The notes beneath the pieces are model-generated. The model was given only the letters and a program-made list of their open reading frames with translations. It made no database searches and was not told the origin of the DNA. From NCBI GenBank assembly GCA_022013205.1, contig JAKLQT010000015.1, positions 1 to 6,898 of the forward strand: a stretch of 6,898 bases of DNA, in the 5' to 3' direction. The translations under genes were made by a program, and so were the position numbers. Origin of the DNA: Candidatus Omnitrophota bacterium (GTDB taxonomy: Bacteria; Omnitrophota; Gorgyraeia; B26-G9). This document shows, piece after piece, positions 5,369-6,898 of this stretch (the first letter of the stretch is position 1; the number at the start of each line of letters is the position of its first letter).

Positions 5369-5397
5369 AGTATAGCAATTCTCTTAAAAATACTCAA
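5369..5397 (-). promoter_or_regulatory. Sigma70 promoter with extended -10 for the membrane-protein pair
   Basis: On the minus strand TTGAGT (5392-5397) and TATACT (5369-5374) are separated by 17 bases, with TGC before the -10. The transcript would start near 5362, about 30 bases before the ATG at 5331. It is arranged back to back with the promoter at 5420-5448; the two -35 boxes are only 22 bases apart. Confidence 0.75.
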
Positions 5398-5399
5398 CT

Positions 5400-5409
5400 A
5401 AAAATTTTT
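5400..5409. promoter_or_regulatory. A5T5 tract between divergent promoters
   Basis: A perfect AAAAATTTTT palindrome lies between the -35 boxes of the two divergent promoters. Such A/T tracts often act as UP elements that bind the RNA polymerase alpha subunit, or bend the DNA; here it could serve both promoters. This role is inferred from position only. Confidence 0.4.
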
Positions 5410-5419
5410 CGATGGTTTC

Positions 5420-5448
5420 TTGTAAATAAGCCATTAGGATGGTATACT
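5420..5448 (+). promoter_or_regulatory. Sigma70 promoter with extended -10 for the radical SAM gene
   Basis: TTGTAA (5420-5425) and TATACT (5443-5448) are 17 bases apart, and TGG before the -10 gives an extended -10. The expected start is near 5455, about 50 bases ahead of the ATG at 5505. The inverted repeat at 5449-5474 overlaps the start point. Confidence 0.75.
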
Positions 5449-5474
5449 TAAGCATCTTTCTTTTCAAATGCTTA
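5449..5474. repeat. Inverted repeat TAAGCAT-N12-ATGCTTA at the transcript start
   Basis: TAAGCAT (5449-5455) and ATGCTTA (5468-5474) are perfect 7-bp arms with a 12-base spacer. The left arm begins right after the -10 box of the radical SAM promoter, so it covers the expected start. The 19-base centre-to-centre spacing is compatible with a dimeric repressor on nearly one DNA face; alternatively it is a 5' mRNA stem. Confidence 0.45.
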
Positions 5475-5504
5475 CATTTAACACAAACAATAGGGTTCGG
5501 ATAA

Positions 5505-6898
5505 ATGAAAAAGCTTCCTTGCCAATTTATGATTATTTGCATTTGCTTAGGTGTCCTTCATTTCCAGGCTGTTGATTCTTACGCGCTTTTAGATACTCAA
5601 AAACATACTCTTTCACCTGCTGTTTCAATCAACCAGCCGTATATTAAGGCCATAATCGGCAATTTAAAAAATACCAATATCACAATCAATACTCTGGCTA
5701 GAAAAGCAACTCCTCTTTTTATAAAACCAGAATCTCTTGGACTTGATGAACGCAGCGATTTAATAATTAAGCGCTGCCTGAGAAATGATTTTAGCCTGCT
5801 TATGCTCAACTGGAATAAAAAACATTATGATTATCCGCAGTTTATAAAAGAAGCCGCGGCTGTAAATCAGGCGCTTTTGTATTTGATTTACGCAGAATCT
5901 CCCCATCCAGGCATGGACTACACTCTGTTTATGAAAAAAGCGATCAGCATCCGGATCGAAATGATCATGCGCTACCAGGCCCCGCTTTCTGAGAAAGGAG
6001 CTAAGCGTATTAATTTTATTAAAAGGTCTTCTGCTGATTTAAATCTTTTGCAAAAAGTTATGAAACCGCCTAAAGAATGGTTTGTCCCTCTTTTTGACGC
6101 ACAACGCGCAAAGGTATTATTTGCTGAATGTAATCCTCCTTTAGAAGATAACGGCATTTATAATCCCGCGCCTTTTACACCGCGCATTATTACCACTTGG
6201 GGATGCTCTACTCAATGTGATCACTGCGATGGAGGTTCAGTAATTGAGGTTACCTCTTTCCCCTGGATATGGATGGAAGAGTCGCAAACCTTAAGCCCTC
6301 GTTACATCTCAAAAATAAAACAGGAGCCGAATATAAATGATTATTTCCGGGATTATTATGATTTTGTATATGATAAGGATGCCAGTGATGTAATCATGTT
6401 TATGGGACACAAACTTATATCAACATCCGGCTTTGCTCCCGGTTCTGTCGGCGAAAGAGCCCTGAAAAAATTATTAACAAAGAATCATATTAAAGCCTTT
6501 CAGGTCAGCGTCGCGCCCAGCGCCTGGATGCGCAGTGTAATCCATAAAAGCGGAGTTCAGGAATATATTGATTATCTAAGTCATATTAAATCTATTATTA
6601 AAAACTATAATAGGTTAAATGCCGATAAGTACGAAAAGCTGACGTTTGTATTCGCTGTATTCGATTTTACCCGCATTGATGATGATCCTGAGATATTCCG
6701 CAAAATTTTTGATTTTTGTTACAGGGAGAATAACGCGAAGATAAACAGTACAATTTGGGAAATCGGCAATTTTAATCGGATTAACAAAGCCGGGATAATA
6801 GATTCAGACAATGTTTTAAGCCGCACCTCTGCTCTTAGAAATGACGCGAGCGCTGCAGACCGAAAAAAATTTCTTACCAAAGAGGTTGCCAATACCGC
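5505..6898 (+). CDS. Radical SAM domain protein with N-terminal signal peptide (3' end cut by the window)
   Basis: The frame stays open for 464 residues to the window edge, so the C-terminus is missing. Residues 1-27 look like a Sec signal peptide (MKK, hydrophobic core IICICLGVLHF, probable cleavage after SYA). Residues 28-224 match no family I recognise; they are mixed and probably helical. A radical SAM domain begins near residue 226: RIITTWGCSTQCDHC has the CxxxCxxC iron-sulphur motif (C234, C238, C241) followed by DGGS, in the place of the usual SAM-contacting glycines. Downstream strand-like and helix segments (VIMFMGHKLIST 297-308, AFQVSVAP 331-338, EYIDYLSHIKSII 353-365, LTFVFAVFDF 379-388) fit a radical SAM barrel. 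The reaction is unknown. A signal peptide is odd, because SAM and the 4Fe-4S cluster are normally cytoplasmic. The ribosome-binding site is weak (GGAT near the ATG); ATG at residue 9 is an alternative start. Confidence 0.85.
   Translation, partial: MKKLPCQFMIICICLGVLHFQAVDSYALLDTQKHTLSPAVSINQPYIKAIIGNLKNTNITINTLARKATPLFIKPESLGLDERSDLIIKRCLRNDFSLLMLNWNKKHYDYPQFIKEAAAVNQALLYLIYAESPHPGMDYTLFMKKAISIRIEMIMRYQAPLSEKGAKRINFIKRSSADLNLLQKVMKPPKEWFVPLFDAQRAKVLFAECNPPLEDNGIYNPAPFTPRIITTWGCSTQCDHCDGGSVIEVTSFPWIWMEESQTLSPRYISKIKQEPNINDYFRDYYDFVYDKDASDVIMFMGHKLISTSGFAPGSVGERALKKLLTKNHIKAFQVSVAPSAWMRSVIHKSGVQEYIDYLSHIKSIIKNYNRLNADKYEKLTFVFAVFDFTRIDDDPEIFRKIFDFCYRENNAKINSTIWEIGNFNRINKAGIIDSDNVLSRTSALRNDASAADRKKFLTKEVANT

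Overview
The window looks like a chromosomal piece from an uncultured, moderately AT-rich bacterium. Several genes carry Sec-type signal peptides and the regulatory genes use ordinary sigma70-type promoters, so a Gram-negative-like cell is plausible. The mix (radical SAM protein with a signal peptide, exported coiled-coil proteins, a short M29 aminopeptidase, TTG starts) reminds me of candidate phyla such as Omnitrophota. That is an impression, not something the sequence proves. I see no mobile element, CRISPR array, tRNA or rRNA.

Layout: everything between about 200 and 5331 is read leftward (minus strand); one gene is read rightward from 5505 and runs off the right edge. In minus-strand order there are: a two-gene unit of membrane proteins (a seven-helix DUF4203-like protein, then a two-helix protein of unknown function) driven by a promoter at 5369-5397; a response regulator with a c-di-GMP phosphodiesterase (EAL) output domain, with its own promoter at 4359-4387 and a clear intrinsic terminator at 3114-3144; a short M29-type aminopeptidase; two hairpins; thiamine-phosphate synthase thiE with a TTG start; a promoter at 1320-1348; two overlapping genes for exported coiled-coil proteins that are paralogues of each other; a doubtful small membrane protein; and a left-edge region of about 200 bp rich in perfect hairpins. 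The rightward gene encodes a radical SAM protein with an N-terminal signal peptide and an unassigned 200-residue N-terminal region. Its promoter is back to back with that of the membrane-protein pair.

The genes do not form one pathway. The clearest local units are the membrane-protein pair, the paralogous coiled-coil pair, and the divergent promoter region at 5369-5474. The least ordinary items are the apparently exported radical SAM protein and the duplicated coiled-coil pair. I did not find a complete new system.
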